Below are positions 25,752 to 39,190 of a DNA stretch of 64,000 nucleotides, in pieces. The stretch comes from Apostichopus japonicus. Lineage: Eukaryota; Echinodermata; Holothuroidea; Aspidochirotida; Stichopodidae. The notes below the pieces were generated by a model. That model saw only the letters and a program-made list of their open reading frames with translations, did not search any database and had not been told where the DNA came from. The translations under genes and the position numbers were made by a program. Position 1 is the stretch's first letter, and every line of letters begins with the position of its first letter. The stretch covers positions 18,716,611-18,780,610 of the forward strand of contig NC_092576.1 of NCBI RefSeq assembly GCF_037975245.1, written 5' to 3'.

Positions 25752-28700
25752 TTAAGTATTCATGGTAATGTTAAGTATAACAGAGATTGTTATCAAGATT
25801 AAACCAATAACAACAGAAATCAAAGACAACTTCTTTGCTTTTGCTGCAGCGTCTTGGGCCCCATCTACATCCCCACGGTTGAAAAGATCTTTGACCTGAA
25901 GAAAAACAGAGGATAGTAGTGAATGTAGAAAGTTGTAAAAAGAATAATAAAAGAATGATCCAGGTCAAAATTTGATATATTTAAGAGGAACGTAATCTTC
26001 GCACTCTAGTTAAATTTGCATTTAATTCCTTTGCACCGTTTTTGAGATATTGACAGTTGAAATTGCCACCTTTATAACCAAAAGTGAAATTGGAGCAAAC
26101 AGGTGTGACGTCATAGTTACACACTGACAAATAATGTTTTGACCTGGACTATTCTTTTAAAGGTGCAAGAACGCGTCTGGTATAATGAGTTTATCATGAT
26201 TCATAACAACGACAAACCATATCAAGTGACTTCCTCTTTCGTCTGTTCCTTTCTTAAACTCTTCAACAATCGATAGGTGGAGGAAGCTAATCAATTCCTT
26301 CAATTAAAGTCACCATCAATCAATATATTTAAAACGGTATATAGGGCAGGAGAAGAACGTAACTATTTTGTCTTTTATGCTTGCCAAATCCAAATACTTG
26401 AATAATGCATTGGTTTCGTTAGATTGTATGACTAATTATATTGACTATAGTTAATGAGAGATATATACTCGAGTCACTGGGTTATAGTAGCTTATATCTT
26501 AACTCTGACCGAGTGCCGTGCCCATGATTCCAAAGGTGGTTGGGAGGGGACCTAAAGTTTGCACCGCCTGATCTAAATATATGGGGCTGAACTTTCACCG
26601 AAGTACCAGAGGCGTATGAAATATTCAATAATGGAGCGGGGGTGCCCTCTGATAATTGAGGGCGACATTTATGTGAGGTGGCCTCCCCCTATAGATTTGT
26701 TTTGTCATTCTAGATGTCAAGTATTGCATTCTGTTGCATGCTAAGATTATGCGTTAGGGCTATAAGTAGCTCTAAACAGAAAAATAAAAGTATACTACAA
26801 AATACCGTATAGAACTCGTGCATGCCCTCTAGTCGCAACCTTATACTGCAGGATTTTTGCAATAGATTAGTAAATTTCTTGACAGGCGTTATTCATTTCA
26901 TTTTCGTAGAGTATAAGGATGAAAACGGATAAATCACTTACTCTGCTAGAAAACACAATCGCTGCGATACCAGTGGGAAGGAAACAGCATATCGTTACAA
27001 AAATAGCCAGAGCCATGTAATTATTAGGCTCAACTTGAGCATCACGAGGGATAGTTACTGTGGTTGGAGTCACCTAGAGAGAATACATAATTTATCATTG
27101 GTTAAGAGATACAGTTGTCATTTTATTTTGATATAATGTAGGCCTATGTAAACTTACCGCGATATTGATTTAATTTCAAACATTGAGGTGAGATACACTC
27201 TGATGTAAGCTTCATGTTTGAAACATTGTTAACATTGAGCAAAGATAAGAACGTTTGTAATGTAACGTTTGTAATGGTAACACATGCATGCATGATTATA
27301 CAACGTGTTTATCGTTAATGTTTAACAGTCATATTCATTGTGCAGCCTAACAGACAGAATTTATTACAAATGGAGGCTTTATAAAATCCAACAATTTCTC
27401 AAAGGGGAAAATCCCTCCCCCCAACTTTCACACATCCAATCCCGACCCTTGGTTCAATTATAAAATCATCAGGTCGTTTGGTTTTACTGTTTTGTCTTAC
27501 TACTACAACTGTACAGTTAAAGGATTGGTTCAGGTGTCTGACATGTCTATCTTCTATGAAAGAACTCAAAAAGGCAAAGAGAACAGTGAAGAAACTACCA
27601 TGATAGCAAGCTCTGTTTAGGAGATATCACGCTTTGAAGATATAAAAATTTCTTTGAAAATGACTGGTGTAGAAAGACTAACTGTGAGGGTGTGATGTCA
27701 CATCCTCACTTTCTTAACATGTGTGAATATATTTCAATGAAAATTAATTACATTTTTTTCACAAATCTAAAAATATATAATCACAAATTCTTCAGATGTT
27801 AAATCTCTTGTACTTCCCTTGACAAATATGAGATCCACATGACATATCTTTTGGTGTAAGTCATAAAATCTCACAAAACTTTTTCATAAAATAACAAAGA
27901 CTTTTCAGAAATGTGAGGATGTGACATATTTAAATATGATTGTTTTTTTTTTGTTGCTCTATAATGCAATTTCGTTCAATTGTCTATAACTTCCTCTTAA
28001 CACCTACTATCTACTCACACATGCATGTCACATACTTACCCTTGCCTTACCATGGTGAGTGATACAATTGATTTGTTTCATCTATTACATCAACTTCAAT
28101 AAAGAAACCTTCGTGGATGTGTATGTACATAAACTCACCAGGTCGTTTTAAGTTATTTATTATTATTGTTAATGTATAATAGCCTTGTTAAACATTCGAC
28201 TTCCTGAATCACAGCTGAATCACACAAAACTTTTTGGTTGCATATTTAAATATGATTGTTTGGTTTTTTTTCTTGCTCTCTTTAAATGCAATATCGTCCA
28301 ATTGTCTACAACTTCCTCTTAACACCTACTTTCTACTAACAAATGCATGTCGCATACTTACCCCTGACTTGCCATGCTGAGGATTTGGATCTGAAAATAA
28401 CAAGAAATCTACTGATGTTCGAATTGGCAGAGATTGAACGAGATATAAATTGTCCAGTGTAATCGTTAATAAAAATGGAGGTTGGGTGTGGGGAAGGGGG
28501 GGGGGCAAGTATCTGTCATTCGTATGTGCGACGAAGGTACTTATCTGCTTTAATGATATGAAAGATTTAGTAATGATTGGAAACGGCAAGAAGAATGGGT
28601 GATGGATTAGGAACCGTAACGGAGAACGGGGTGGGGTGGGGGACAAGGGGATGGATAAAGAATTGCAACGGAGAATATTGAAGGCACAGGGGATGAAAAA

Positions 28701-31700
28701 GGAACTATAACGGAGAATGGGAGGGACAAGGAGATGGATAAGGAACCGTAACGGAGATGAGAGAGGGTCAAGGGGATAGATAAATAACCGTAACGGAAGA
28801 CATGGGAGGGACAAGGGTATGGATAAGGATTCGTAACGAGAAATGGGAGGGAAAAGGGGGTGGATAAGGGACCATAACAGAGAATGGAGGAGAGAAAAGG
28901 GGATGCATAATGACCATAACGGAGGACAGGGGAGGGACAAGGGGATAGATAAAGAACCGTAAAGGAGTATGTGGGAGGGATAAGGGGAGGAATGAGGAAC
29001 CGTAACGGAGGATGAGGGAGGGACTAGAGGAGGAATGAGGAACCGTAACGGAGAGTGGCGGAGGGACAAGGGGATGGATAAGGAACCGTAACGGAGAATA
29101 AGACGGACATGGGATGGACAAAGAGAGAGGCATACGACTCTTCCGGGCAAATAAGTGGGTAGAGACTGTTGTCAGGATCTTGGAGGTAAAATACAATATA
29201 TCTTATATATTACATTAAATACCTGCCGCGGTAAACATTCGACAACGTAATGATTCTACAACAACCAGTAGACAATATTAATTGATCAATTATCTACACC
29301 CCTCCTCTTCTATGAAAACCAGGCTGAAAAAGTGTCCCTTTTGATAATAAGAGTGTACCTTTTTGTAATTTTTGTAATATTAAAAAGTACTCATGCAGCA
29401 ATGACAAAATACATTTTCTGCTATAATGCTTAACTTATAACGGCAGCTCAATAGGGCCATGACAATTTTTTTTTTCGTTTTTCCGACTATTTTGTCGATT
29501 TTTTTAGTTAAAAATTCGTATTTTTGAGTTACACATTTGTTTTTCTAACTTGTTTTCGTTTTTATGGCTTTTTGTTACGCTTTTTAAACTTGTTTTTTCG
29601 TTTTTTAGGCTTTTATTTTCGATTTTCAGACTTTCTTTTTTCGTTTTTCAGACTTTTTTTCGTGACCCTGTACCATTGGTGCAGTATGTATAATGTGCTA
29701 CTGTATACGTAGAAATATCTTGTTTGGTATGTGGCGGACAGAGGATGTAAGAAAGCTAGGACTAGCTAACGAGTAAGCCGACATCTACAGACGATCGACC
29801 CACCTTTTATCAGCATGGAACCAAAATGAAAACTCATATATGATTTGAAATTTGAAACGCAGTTTGCCTCAAACTTGGCTTATCAGGAAACCAACAAAAA
29901 GCGAAAAAGTTTGAATATCCGAGCCTGAAATAAAATGTAAGCAATTGCTTCCTAGACAAGCTAGCAGCCATTGCAGCAGTACTTTTACATTGACCATAGA
30001 CACGCGAAGCGTTTGGCTTTCCTAGTTACAACGCGAATGCAAACACATTGCAGGTATAGGCTAGGCAAAGTCGGAAAAAAACGAGGGGGGAGTAGGAAAA
30101 ACAGGGGAAAAGTCAGAAAAACGAGAAAAAAAAACTCAGAAAACGAAAAACGAAGTCAGAAAAACGGGGGAAAAAAAGGGCAGAAGAACAGAGAAAAATC
30201 AAAAAATCATGGCCGTATTACGGCAGCTCAATACGGCCAAGACATTTTTTATTTCTTTTTTTCGACTTTTTTTTCGATTTTTTTTTAGTTAAAAATTCGC
30301 ATTTCTAAGTTACAATTTTGTTTTCCTGACTTTTTTAACGTTTTTCTGGCCTATTGTTTCGTTTTTCAGACTTTTGTTTTTCGTTATTTATACTTTTCGT
30401 TTCGTTTTCCTGACTTTTTTAACGTTTTTCTGGCCTATTGTTTCGTTTTTCAGACTTTTGTTTTTCGTTATTTATACTTTTCGTTTCGCTTTTCAGACTT
30501 TTTTATTCGTTTTTCAGGCTTTTGTTTTTCGGTTTTCAGACTGACTTTTTTTCGTTTTTCAGATTTGTTTTTCTTGACCCTGTACCATTGGTGCAGTATG
30601 TATAATGTGCTACTGTACACGTAGAAATATCTTGTTTGGTATGTGACGGACAGAGGATGTAAGGAAGCTAGGACTAGCTAACGAGTAAGCCGACATCTAC
30701 AGACGATCGACGCACCTTTTATCAGCATGGAACCAAAATGAAAACTCATATATGATTTGAAATTTGAAACGCAGTTTGCCTCAAACTTGCCTTATCAGAA
30801 AAACGAACAAAAAACGAAAAAGTTTGAATATCCGAGCCTGAAATAAAATGTAAGCAATTGCTTCCTAGACAAGCTAGCAGCCATTGCAGCAGTACTTTTA
30901 CATTGACCATAGACAGGCGAAGCGTTTGGCTTTCCTTGTTACAACGCGAATGCAAACACATTGCAAGTATAGGCTAGGCAAAGTCGGAAAGACGGGGGGA
31001 AAATTTCAGAAAACCGAGAAAAAAAATCAGAAAAACGGGGGAAAAGTCAGAAATACGAGAAAAAAGGGAAAAAGACCAAAAAAAGAAGTCAGTAAAACGA
31101 TTTCCTTTTTTTTTTTTATTATGGCCCTACTGAGCTGCCGTAATTGATAGACCCTTGCATTGAAAAAAATGTTTGCAAGAAATATCTTCTATATCTATGC
31201 AGGTGGGCCACGATACCTGCCCGCTGGCTGTTACGTTACGGGGCTTCTTACTATAAATGTGAGAGTTTCTAATAGGACTCATTTATCAGAGACTTTTGAG
31301 ATAAGTTTTGTTGTTTGTTCGCTTAATCAAAATTAGAAGAAATAACTTATATATTCGTGCAGGTGGACCACGATAACTGCCCACTGACTGTCACGTTAAA
31401 TGGCACCTTATTGTACATGCTGCTTGTTCGCTCAATCAAAATTGGAAGGGTGTGTTAAATCTCAGTGCAGGGTGCCTCTATAATTTTTGCTTTAGTAAAG
31501 CTACTTCTGTTTTCGATAAATTTTGATTGAAAAATTAATATCAGGCTAGTTTTAATGCTTATTAATATTTACAGTTATAACATTTGCGATCGAGTGATTG
31601 AAATAGTAAAATGTTAGTTTTCAAACAATGGTCATTACAATTGAAAGTTACCTAAAACTTTGACAGTTTTGGATGTCGATGAAAAAAGTCTCTCATATAT

Positions 31701-31946
31701 GCAGATTCTGATTATATTAGCTTAGTACATATCTGGAATCACAAGAATATACTCACAGTGGTTACACAACTCAGATGATGGAAGAATCCTATTCCTCTCA
31801 CTGCCTGCGTTGTTCTTATCAACTTGTTTTCAACAAATGAAACACAACCCATGCAATTAACGGTTTTATCATATTGTTGACCAATGCATTATAAAGCTTT
31901 TGACTTATTTTCATGCAAGGAATTCAAGTTGTTACTCACCAGACAT
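25752..31946 (-). CDS. Dispanin/CD225 gene 2, short N-terminus, four exons, complete
   Basis: Exons on the minus strand are 31946-31940 (ATGTCTG), 28390-28362, 27073-26942 and 25895-25752. They total 312 nt, or 103 aa plus TAA. All junctions are GT..AG, with phases 1, 0, 0 as in gene 1. The N-terminus (MSDPNPQHGKSG) is only 12 residues and has no PPxY or hexapeptide repeats. The first CD225 segment (about 29-56) contains a CC pair followed by FLPTGIAAIVF, resembling the palmitoylated cysteine pair of IFITM proteins. The loop reads GDVDGAQDAAAKAK, close to the family signature, and the second membrane segment spans about 79-99. Intron lengths (3549, 1288, 1046) mirror those of gene 1 (3429, 1245, 1048). 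The sequence is clearly diverged from the other copies, so it is an older paralogue. Its first intron holds a minisatellite and a tandem TIR element. Confidence 0.85.
26150..26640 (+). repeat. Duplicated segment in gene 2 intron 3, partner at 33620-34200
   Basis: From aacgcgtctggta through atagggcaggagaagaacgt, the two copies match closely in direct orientation. The partner has an internal tandem duplication of about 105 bp (33822-34020). Confidence 0.8.
28585..29110. repeat. Minisatellite, about 40-bp unit, in gene 2 intron 1
   Basis: The units share GGATAAGGAACCGTAACGGA and GGGAGGGACAAGGGG. The long minus-strand open frame over it (28326-29150) is a by-product of the purine-rich repeat. 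A second block of the same repeat lies at 34205-34440. Confidence 0.85.
29438..31143. mobile_element. Two tandem copies of a TIR element with TTTTTCG-rich arms
   Basis: Copy 1 is 29438-30218 and copy 2 is 30219-31143. The left ends read (T)AACGGCAGCTCAATAGGGCC, and the right end of copy 2 reads GGCCCTACTGAGCTGCCGTAA, forming terminal inverted repeats. The left arms are TTTTTCG-rich and the right arms CGAAAAA-rich, extending the pairing. The shared middle (about 29660-30060 and 30590-30990) is about 95 percent identical by eye. Copy 2 has an internal 92-bp duplication (30330-30490). There is no transposase ORF. Confidence 0.7.
31147..31930. other. Remaining upstream part of gene 2 intron 1
   Basis: It contains a short imperfect duplication (gcaggtgggccacgatacct near 31200 and 31360). 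No exon or regulatory site is evident. Confidence 0.4.
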
Positions 31947-32454
31947 CACGGGAACGTTTTCAGGCAAAGAGTACAAGCTGCTGTTAGTATGATTAATTTC
32001 GTTGTGAACTAGTTTACATAGTGAGTTGTTTAAATATATTTAGGATTATCTTGCTGGCGGCAAATTAGTGTGTCTTCTTAAACAAAACGAAAATGGAAAG
32101 GGAAGTATTAACAATGTCGTACTATGCCGGCTATTCATTGTAAAATATCAATTACGTCACTTCCTCTTCAGCAGAAAACAATGGTGTTCGTGAGACATTG
32201 AGGGAAGAACTTTCAGGTAACCAATAAGCTATTTTACAACGAATTTCAAAATCTGTTGGTACCAGACTTGATCTTTATACTGCTACAGCAAAAAGGTAAA
32301 TGTCGAAATCATGCTTCTTTGATTTACCATAAATCGCCCATGAAACGATGGAACTACATGTATGAAATACAAAATATTATAGCCCCAATTTTGATGGTGT
32401 CACACAACATTGTTCACCTCTGGCGGTTCTATACACATTATTACATCCCAAATT

Positions 32455-32895
32455 CTATAATTCGAATTATTGTTATATCTCTAATTCGAATTCGTGATGT
32501 ATCTCTAGTTCTTTTGGATATCTCTTATTCGAGTTATTGATATTTCTAATTCAATTTTGGATATCTCTAATTATTTTGGTACCTCGAATATAATTTAGGA
32601 TTTATTTATTTCGAATTTGGATTCGCGAACTCTTTTCTTGATATCTCTAATTCAAGTTTGGATATCGTGAATTCAATTTGAGATATCTTAGATAAATTTC
32701 CCTGCTTAATATCTTTAATTTATTTCTTGATATCCTAAATTTTGAGATATCTTAAATAAACTTCAAGATATCGAAAATGCAATATCTGATACCTCAAATG
32801 TATTTGAGGATATCTGAAAACAATTACAGATATCTTAAATTAGTTCGAGATATCTGAAATTAATTGTAGATATCTCGAATTAAATTGAAGATATC
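32455..32895. repeat. GATATC-rich degenerate minisatellite, quasi-palindromic
   Basis: Around twenty units of 20-24 bp share GATATCT(C/T)NAATT. Most in the left half read as ggatatctctaattc and most in the right half as agatatctgaaattaatt. Weak flanking inverted motifs (ATGAAACG near 32340, CGTTTCAT near 32923) suggest the core of a TIR element. Confidence 0.6.
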
Positions 32896-32929
32896 TGTAG
32901 TTTTTGAATAAATTTGAACACGGCGTTTC

Positions 32930-35800
32930 ATACGTCCTTGTTAAGTTTTTATTTCTCTGAAAATTTACACAAACGTTTCAATACCATGGATATCCCGGAT
33001 TAAAAAAAATGGTTGGAATAAATATTTTGTACGTTTCTAATATTTTGTGATGATTATTAATTTTCTTTTAATACCTTTTTTTACTGTTAATTCACATATA
33101 TATTCATAACTCTTAAAAGTTCAAAATTAAGCAAAAGAAAGAGACACAAAAACAAGTTTCCTGTCAATGTATAATGGTAACACTTTAAAAATGGGTTATA
33201 CGTTTATTCTTGCAAAGAGATCATTTCTTTGTCAAAGGTTAACGATTCATAAACGTACTGTAAATTATCTGCAATAGCAGGTGTTACACTACACCACATT
33301 CCGTGAGCATGTTCAAAGATTTGGACGGACTTAGAGAATTCATCGGCAACAGCATACTGAGTGACGTTAATCATGACTTTGTGAGTGTTTCCTTCTATGT
33401 TTCAAAATGACGATTATAAAAGATTTCATTTTTTCACATTGAACTAAAAGCTAACAAAACAAAAATTAGTGTCTGTTAGAGATACAGGAACTGTTCATGC
33501 TGCCAGTTCGCGTGTTTTGAAGTAGTATATATGAGAGGACCTTATCCCCGCTGTTGAAAGTCACCTGAAACAAACAGAAGCTAGTAGTTAATGAAAAAAG
33601 TTGTAGCAGAATAAAGACTTAAATGTGCTAAAACGCGTCTGGTATTCATGAGTCATAACAACGACAAAACCATATTGAGTGACTTCCTCTTTCGTCTGTT
33701 CCTTTCTTGAACTCTTTAACAATCGATAGGTGGAGAAAGCTAATCAATTCCTTCAATTAAAAGTCAACACCAATCAATATATTAAAAACGATATATAGGG
33801 CAGGAGAAGAACGTAACCCATTTGGTTTTATGTTTGCCTTGTGTAAAGTTGTCAAATCCAAATACTTGAATAAAGCAGTAGTTTCGTTAAATTTTATGAC
33901 TAAATATATAAAAAGAGCAAAACTCTTTTAGCTTTTATGTTTGCTTTGTGTAAAGTTGTCAAATCCAAATACTTGAATAAAGCAGTAGTTTCGTTAAATT
34001 GTATGACTAAATATACTAAATATAGTTAATGAGATATATATATATATATGAATGAGTCACTGTCTTACGATATATCTTACCTTAGACCGAGTAACGCGCC
34101 CATGATTTCCAAGGTTAGAGAGACAAACTCAAAGTTTGCACAACTGATCTATAGTTGCATGGGTGCTTAACTTTTATGGCAGTACCAGAGGTGAATGAAG
34201 GATTAAATAATGGAGGGGATGTATTAAGAACTGTAACGGAGAAAGAGGGGGGGGGGGTCACGGTAATGGATGAGGTACTGTAACGGAGAAAGAGGGGAGG
34301 GACAAGGGGATGGATAAGGAACCGTAACGGAAAATGGGGCAGAGACAAGGGGATGGATAAGGAACCGTAACGGAGAAAGGGGAAGCAACTGTGACGGAGA
34401 ATGGGGGAGGCACATGGATAAGGAATCGTAACGGATAGGCGTACAACTCTACTGGGGGGGGGGGTGGATAGATATTGATGTCAGGATCTGAATGCACTCT
34501 TAAAAAAGTTGGGCAAAATTGCGTTGGGTCCGTTTATACCACCACACCAACCTATGGGCAAAATGTGCCCATGGTATGAGCAAAAGTATTCACCAATTTA
34601 CTGGGCATAAATTTGCCCCTTTTCTGGGCAGTTCATATTTTGCTCACTGGGGGGGGGGGTGGCGGGGTCGGGTGGGCATTGTCTTTAACACAGTTGTTGA
34701 TTAAACACTTTTACTCAACTACGGGGTATTTGCTTCTGTAAACGTTGGATATCCTGGACTCGTTGAAACAAATGCAAACAAAAGAAGAAAAAAAAAAGAA
34801 AATGTGTTTTCTTCAATAAGCATTGTTTTTGTTACTAACAAAGACTTGAATAGATTTACAACCGCTTGTTTTGAAGTATAAATTGAAGCATCACGACAGT
34901 AAGACCCATAACTTTGAAATTAAACTTCCGGTATTTGGGCAATCATTCATAAAATGCAATAAGGAAGGCAATCATTAAGTTGGTTTTATGTTCTTCAATT
35001 ATAACCACAGCAATTAGTATAGCATTAAACAAAATGAATACTTTTTTCTACCTGAAGAAATAAACCACCTTTGATATTCTTATCAAAACAGGATTGATTG
35101 GACATAACCAACAACAAATGTAAACAAACTGAAAGGAAATGTCTGGTAGCCATTAGAAGTCACCTTAAAAAACGACAATTTTCACAAACATGTTTATAAA
35201 GAATGAGAACGCTAATATTGCCTTTGACAGCGAAACGATTTTTCAATCCTTTTTAGACGGATATTTCAAATATACTTTGAACAGAAGCGAACGTGACCTT
35301 ATCTGGGCAAATCCAGATTGCGAAATAGCCCACGCTGCATACATTTCCTACAGTAATCACAACATAAGCCGCGTTTGAATACAGATTAATTTCTTCCTAT
35401 AATTTTCGGTGAAATTGTTTATAAATTAAATATGTTTAAAAAAATAGTTCTAAACCGTAACATATGTAGTGCATCGGTGATTTCGTGGTCTTTGTGTAAC
35501 ACAAGACTCTTGTTCGAACAGCAGAAGAGTCGACTCTTCGTTGTTTACATTGCGCTGTCCATGCAGCTCCAAAGCGAAGAATGTTCGCATGTAGGCTACC
35601 GTAAAGTTTGCAATCGGACAGTTCTAGGAAGCCTAAGCTTCCTGATACTACATTCTGCTTTGACATCGTTTCCGCCATTTTTCACCTTTCGAAGTTCCAA
35701 ATACTTTTCAAGCTTCCTTTCACTTTTCCTTATTGAAATGACAATAACAATAGTTTACTTAACGCAACTAAAATAACGTCTTCTCAAATGGAATCGTCGA
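32930..35800. other. Non-coding interval upstream of the plus-strand start exon
   Basis: Besides the 33620-34440 repeats, a block at 34508-34665 has several TGGGCAAAAT/TTGCCC motifs in both orientations, followed by a G run. Small ORFs at 35190-35378 and 35432-35776 have no recognised similarity. Confidence 0.4.
34205..34440. repeat. Second block of the GTAACGGAGAATGG minisatellite
   Basis: About six units of the repeat found at 28585-29110. It sits directly after the 33620-34200 duplicate of 26150-26640. Confidence 0.85.
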
Positions 35801-35814
35801 TACCATACTAGAAA

Positions 35815-36412
35815 AATACATTACCACTATATAGTTTCTTTTCAATCGTACTTTCACATACCGATAACGTACCACGGCTGAATATAACATTCCTATAACC
35901 CATTCGCAACGTCACCGTTCTCACCAATTGGCAGGTTTTACTGAGTGCGAGGACATTATTCATTATGACTGGTAAGTTTGTAAATAAAAATGAAATAGTG
36001 AATAATTTGTTAACATTAAACTGTAGAAACCAAGTGTATTTACATACGTATGATACATAATTCATGCCACGAAATATTAACATATGGTATATAACACACA
36101 ATGGCGCACCTGTCAATGGCAACGTCGAAACTTTTGCTTTGCCACTGGGTGATAGTTAAGCGGAGAATTGCCCTTCAGACTACGGGAAAACAACTATGAC
36201 GATGACGATTGCAGGCACAATGACGGTTATGATGGTGATGATAATGACGGTCCAAAGACGAGGGCCATGACGATATTGATGACAATGGCGATGAAGGTGA
36301 CAATAACGATTACAATGCCGATAAAAGATGACTATGACGACGATCATGTCAATGACGACTACGATGACGATGACGATGACAATAGATTTAATGAATATTT
36401 TAATACGTAAAG
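35815..36412 (+). repeat. Inverted copy of the gene 1 promoter, start exon and GAT-rich intron block
   Basis: It matches 14885-14192 in opposite orientation, including the region upstream of the ATG, the ATGACTG start exon, and a (GATGAC)-like low-complexity tract at about 36190-36400. It shows that the promoter and exon 1 travelled together in the duplication. Confidence 0.7.
35965..35971 (+). CDS. Start exon of a dispanin gene (ATGACTG, phase 1), plus-strand copy
   Basis: ATGACTG is followed by gtaagtttgtaaa, matching exon 1 of gene 1 (14720-14714, minus strand). The flanking 35815-36412 is an inverted copy of 14885-14192, so the promoter region was duplicated with it. The next exon needed must start in phase 1. 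The only PPQQGY exon seen is in gene 1, and splicing straight to 38820 would shift the frame. This start exon may now be stranded. Confidence 0.5.
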
Positions 36413-38040
36413 CTTAACACTGTCTTCCTTTCAAGTGATAAAATGTCTGTTTGTATATTTTTATGTTTATTTCTTGTGACGGTGAGGAGCCTGTTCAGTA
36501 GTGGTGACATACAAGGTGCAGAGCAAGCGGCTGAAAGAGCTAAGTTGTGTTCGAAGATCTTTCTTGTCATTGGTATTGTTTGGATCGTTATTAACGTGAT
36601 GTTTCGAGTTGTAGCTGCTGCCGCCGCCTCCTCATCCTCTTACTACTAAGATTGATGTAGACGTATGGAAAGACAATTAATATCTCCTTATTCGCTCCTT
36701 TTTTGTCTGTCTTTTACATTTTTTTGTTATAAAATATACTATTCAGATGTTACATATTTGTTACTTAAACACACCGATTGAAGAAAGTAAATTTCAAAAT
36801 ACTTCCGTTGATTCAAAATAGTTAGACTGAACATGAATCAGATTATCCTTAATGCCATAGTATTTAACAATAATAATGATATTTAATGTTAATGTTAAAC
36901 AGACAGAAAACTTCATTTGTACTTGAAGGCAGAGAAAATAATACAAGGTAAAGATTGATTTTTTTTCATGACAACATCAGCTAAATATAAAAAATTAGGG
37001 CAAGTTAAACCAAGGAAGCTAATACATTTCTCAGTTACAGTCGAACATATTTCTATGAATTACATAGTTTTGTACAGAAAAATGATGTTATAATAATCCA
37101 TGCTACCTTTACTGATGGGAGTCCCTTTATTTTCTTTAACATTGCAATATGTTAATGTAACCAATCTGTCTGTGTGAATGATTATGTAGAACAGACGATA
37201 CTGAAACCATCGAACAGGAACTTCAATGGAACAACAACAATTAAAAGGAATAATGCAGTAACATTCAATATTCTCTTGTATGTATTAGTTGTTTCCGAAC
37301 ACTTCAAATAAAATTTACGTTAAGGATGACACGATGACTGGAGTAAACGATCGTAGATAGATAACTTTCGAAAACCCAGCCAGAAAATAGAACATTGTAA
37401 AAACTATTAACAGGATTACAAATGTTGTAACTAATTTGATCAATGACCAATTTCCAAGATGCCTTAATTGAGTTGACTTAGTCATGATATTACAGGGAGT
37501 GAAAACTAATTCCAGAAAGATTCTCAATAAATTTCAATGGTAGAAAGTTACCATTAGGAGTAAATATATCGTTAAAAAAAAGTTTTCATTTTGTATCCAA
37601 TGTTGATAATCAAATGTTTGTTAACCCCTCTCTCCTTTACCTTTTTTACAGTACTATGTATTTTTTGTTTCCATGATCATTGACAAAAAAGTTAAGACAA
37701 GAGTTTATTGTTTTATTGGTATTTTATCTGTTTTCTCTTTTACATTGTGATGTATAGTTTCTGTTGTATTTGTTAACGTGTTTTTTATTACAGCGTTTTT
37801 TATGAATGAATTGATGGACGTGATAAACGAACGAAGCGCAAAAACGGAAAAACTTAAAACAACACTAAATAAGTTTGTGACATTGCTTCATTTGTCTAAC
37901 CTGACATGATAGCAACAATTATTGAGCAAAGCTTAGTTTCTGCATACAATCATCGCAACCCACACCACGTCCTTTGATCATATGACGTTACAATTGTCCC
38001 CGAGGTACTGCACCCTATACTGCACCCGTCCACCCGTCCA
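36413..38040 (+). repeat. Plus-strand copy (D) of the dispanin 3' flanking unit
   Basis: It starts at a deletion junction near 36412 and follows the same order as copies A, C and E: exon, 3' flank, and segments near 37180-37560 matching 1590-1930. It ends at the (TA)n array at 38061-38258. No intact gene lies in 36650-38800. Confidence 0.7.
36482..36649 (+). pseudogene. CD225 final exon with destroyed splice acceptor (copy D)
   Basis: The reading frame [21 protein letters not shown] and on to SSSSYY with a TAA at 36647-36649 is open for 55 residues. However, the acceptor that reads tcaag in sister copies reads gtgacg here, so the AG is lost. The conserved tryptophan of AKLWSK is cysteine. 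It sits only about 510 bp after a start exon (35965) because the equivalent of gene 1 exons 2 and 3 has been deleted; the junction is near 36412. An in-frame ATG at 36443 would give a 68-aa product if translated on its own. AATAAA is changed to AAGAAA downstream. Most likely a dead deletion derivative. Confidence 0.65.
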
Positions 38041-38057
38041 CTCGTCTACCCGTCCAT

Positions 38058-39190
<1,133 letters not shown>

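Noticed and set aside
28326-29150. 274-codon minus-strand ORF rich in Pro, Leu and Ser
   Set aside because: It lies on the 40-bp minisatellite and is open because the repeat lacks stops in that frame. Gene 2 exon 2 overlaps its end in the same frame, but the rest is intron.
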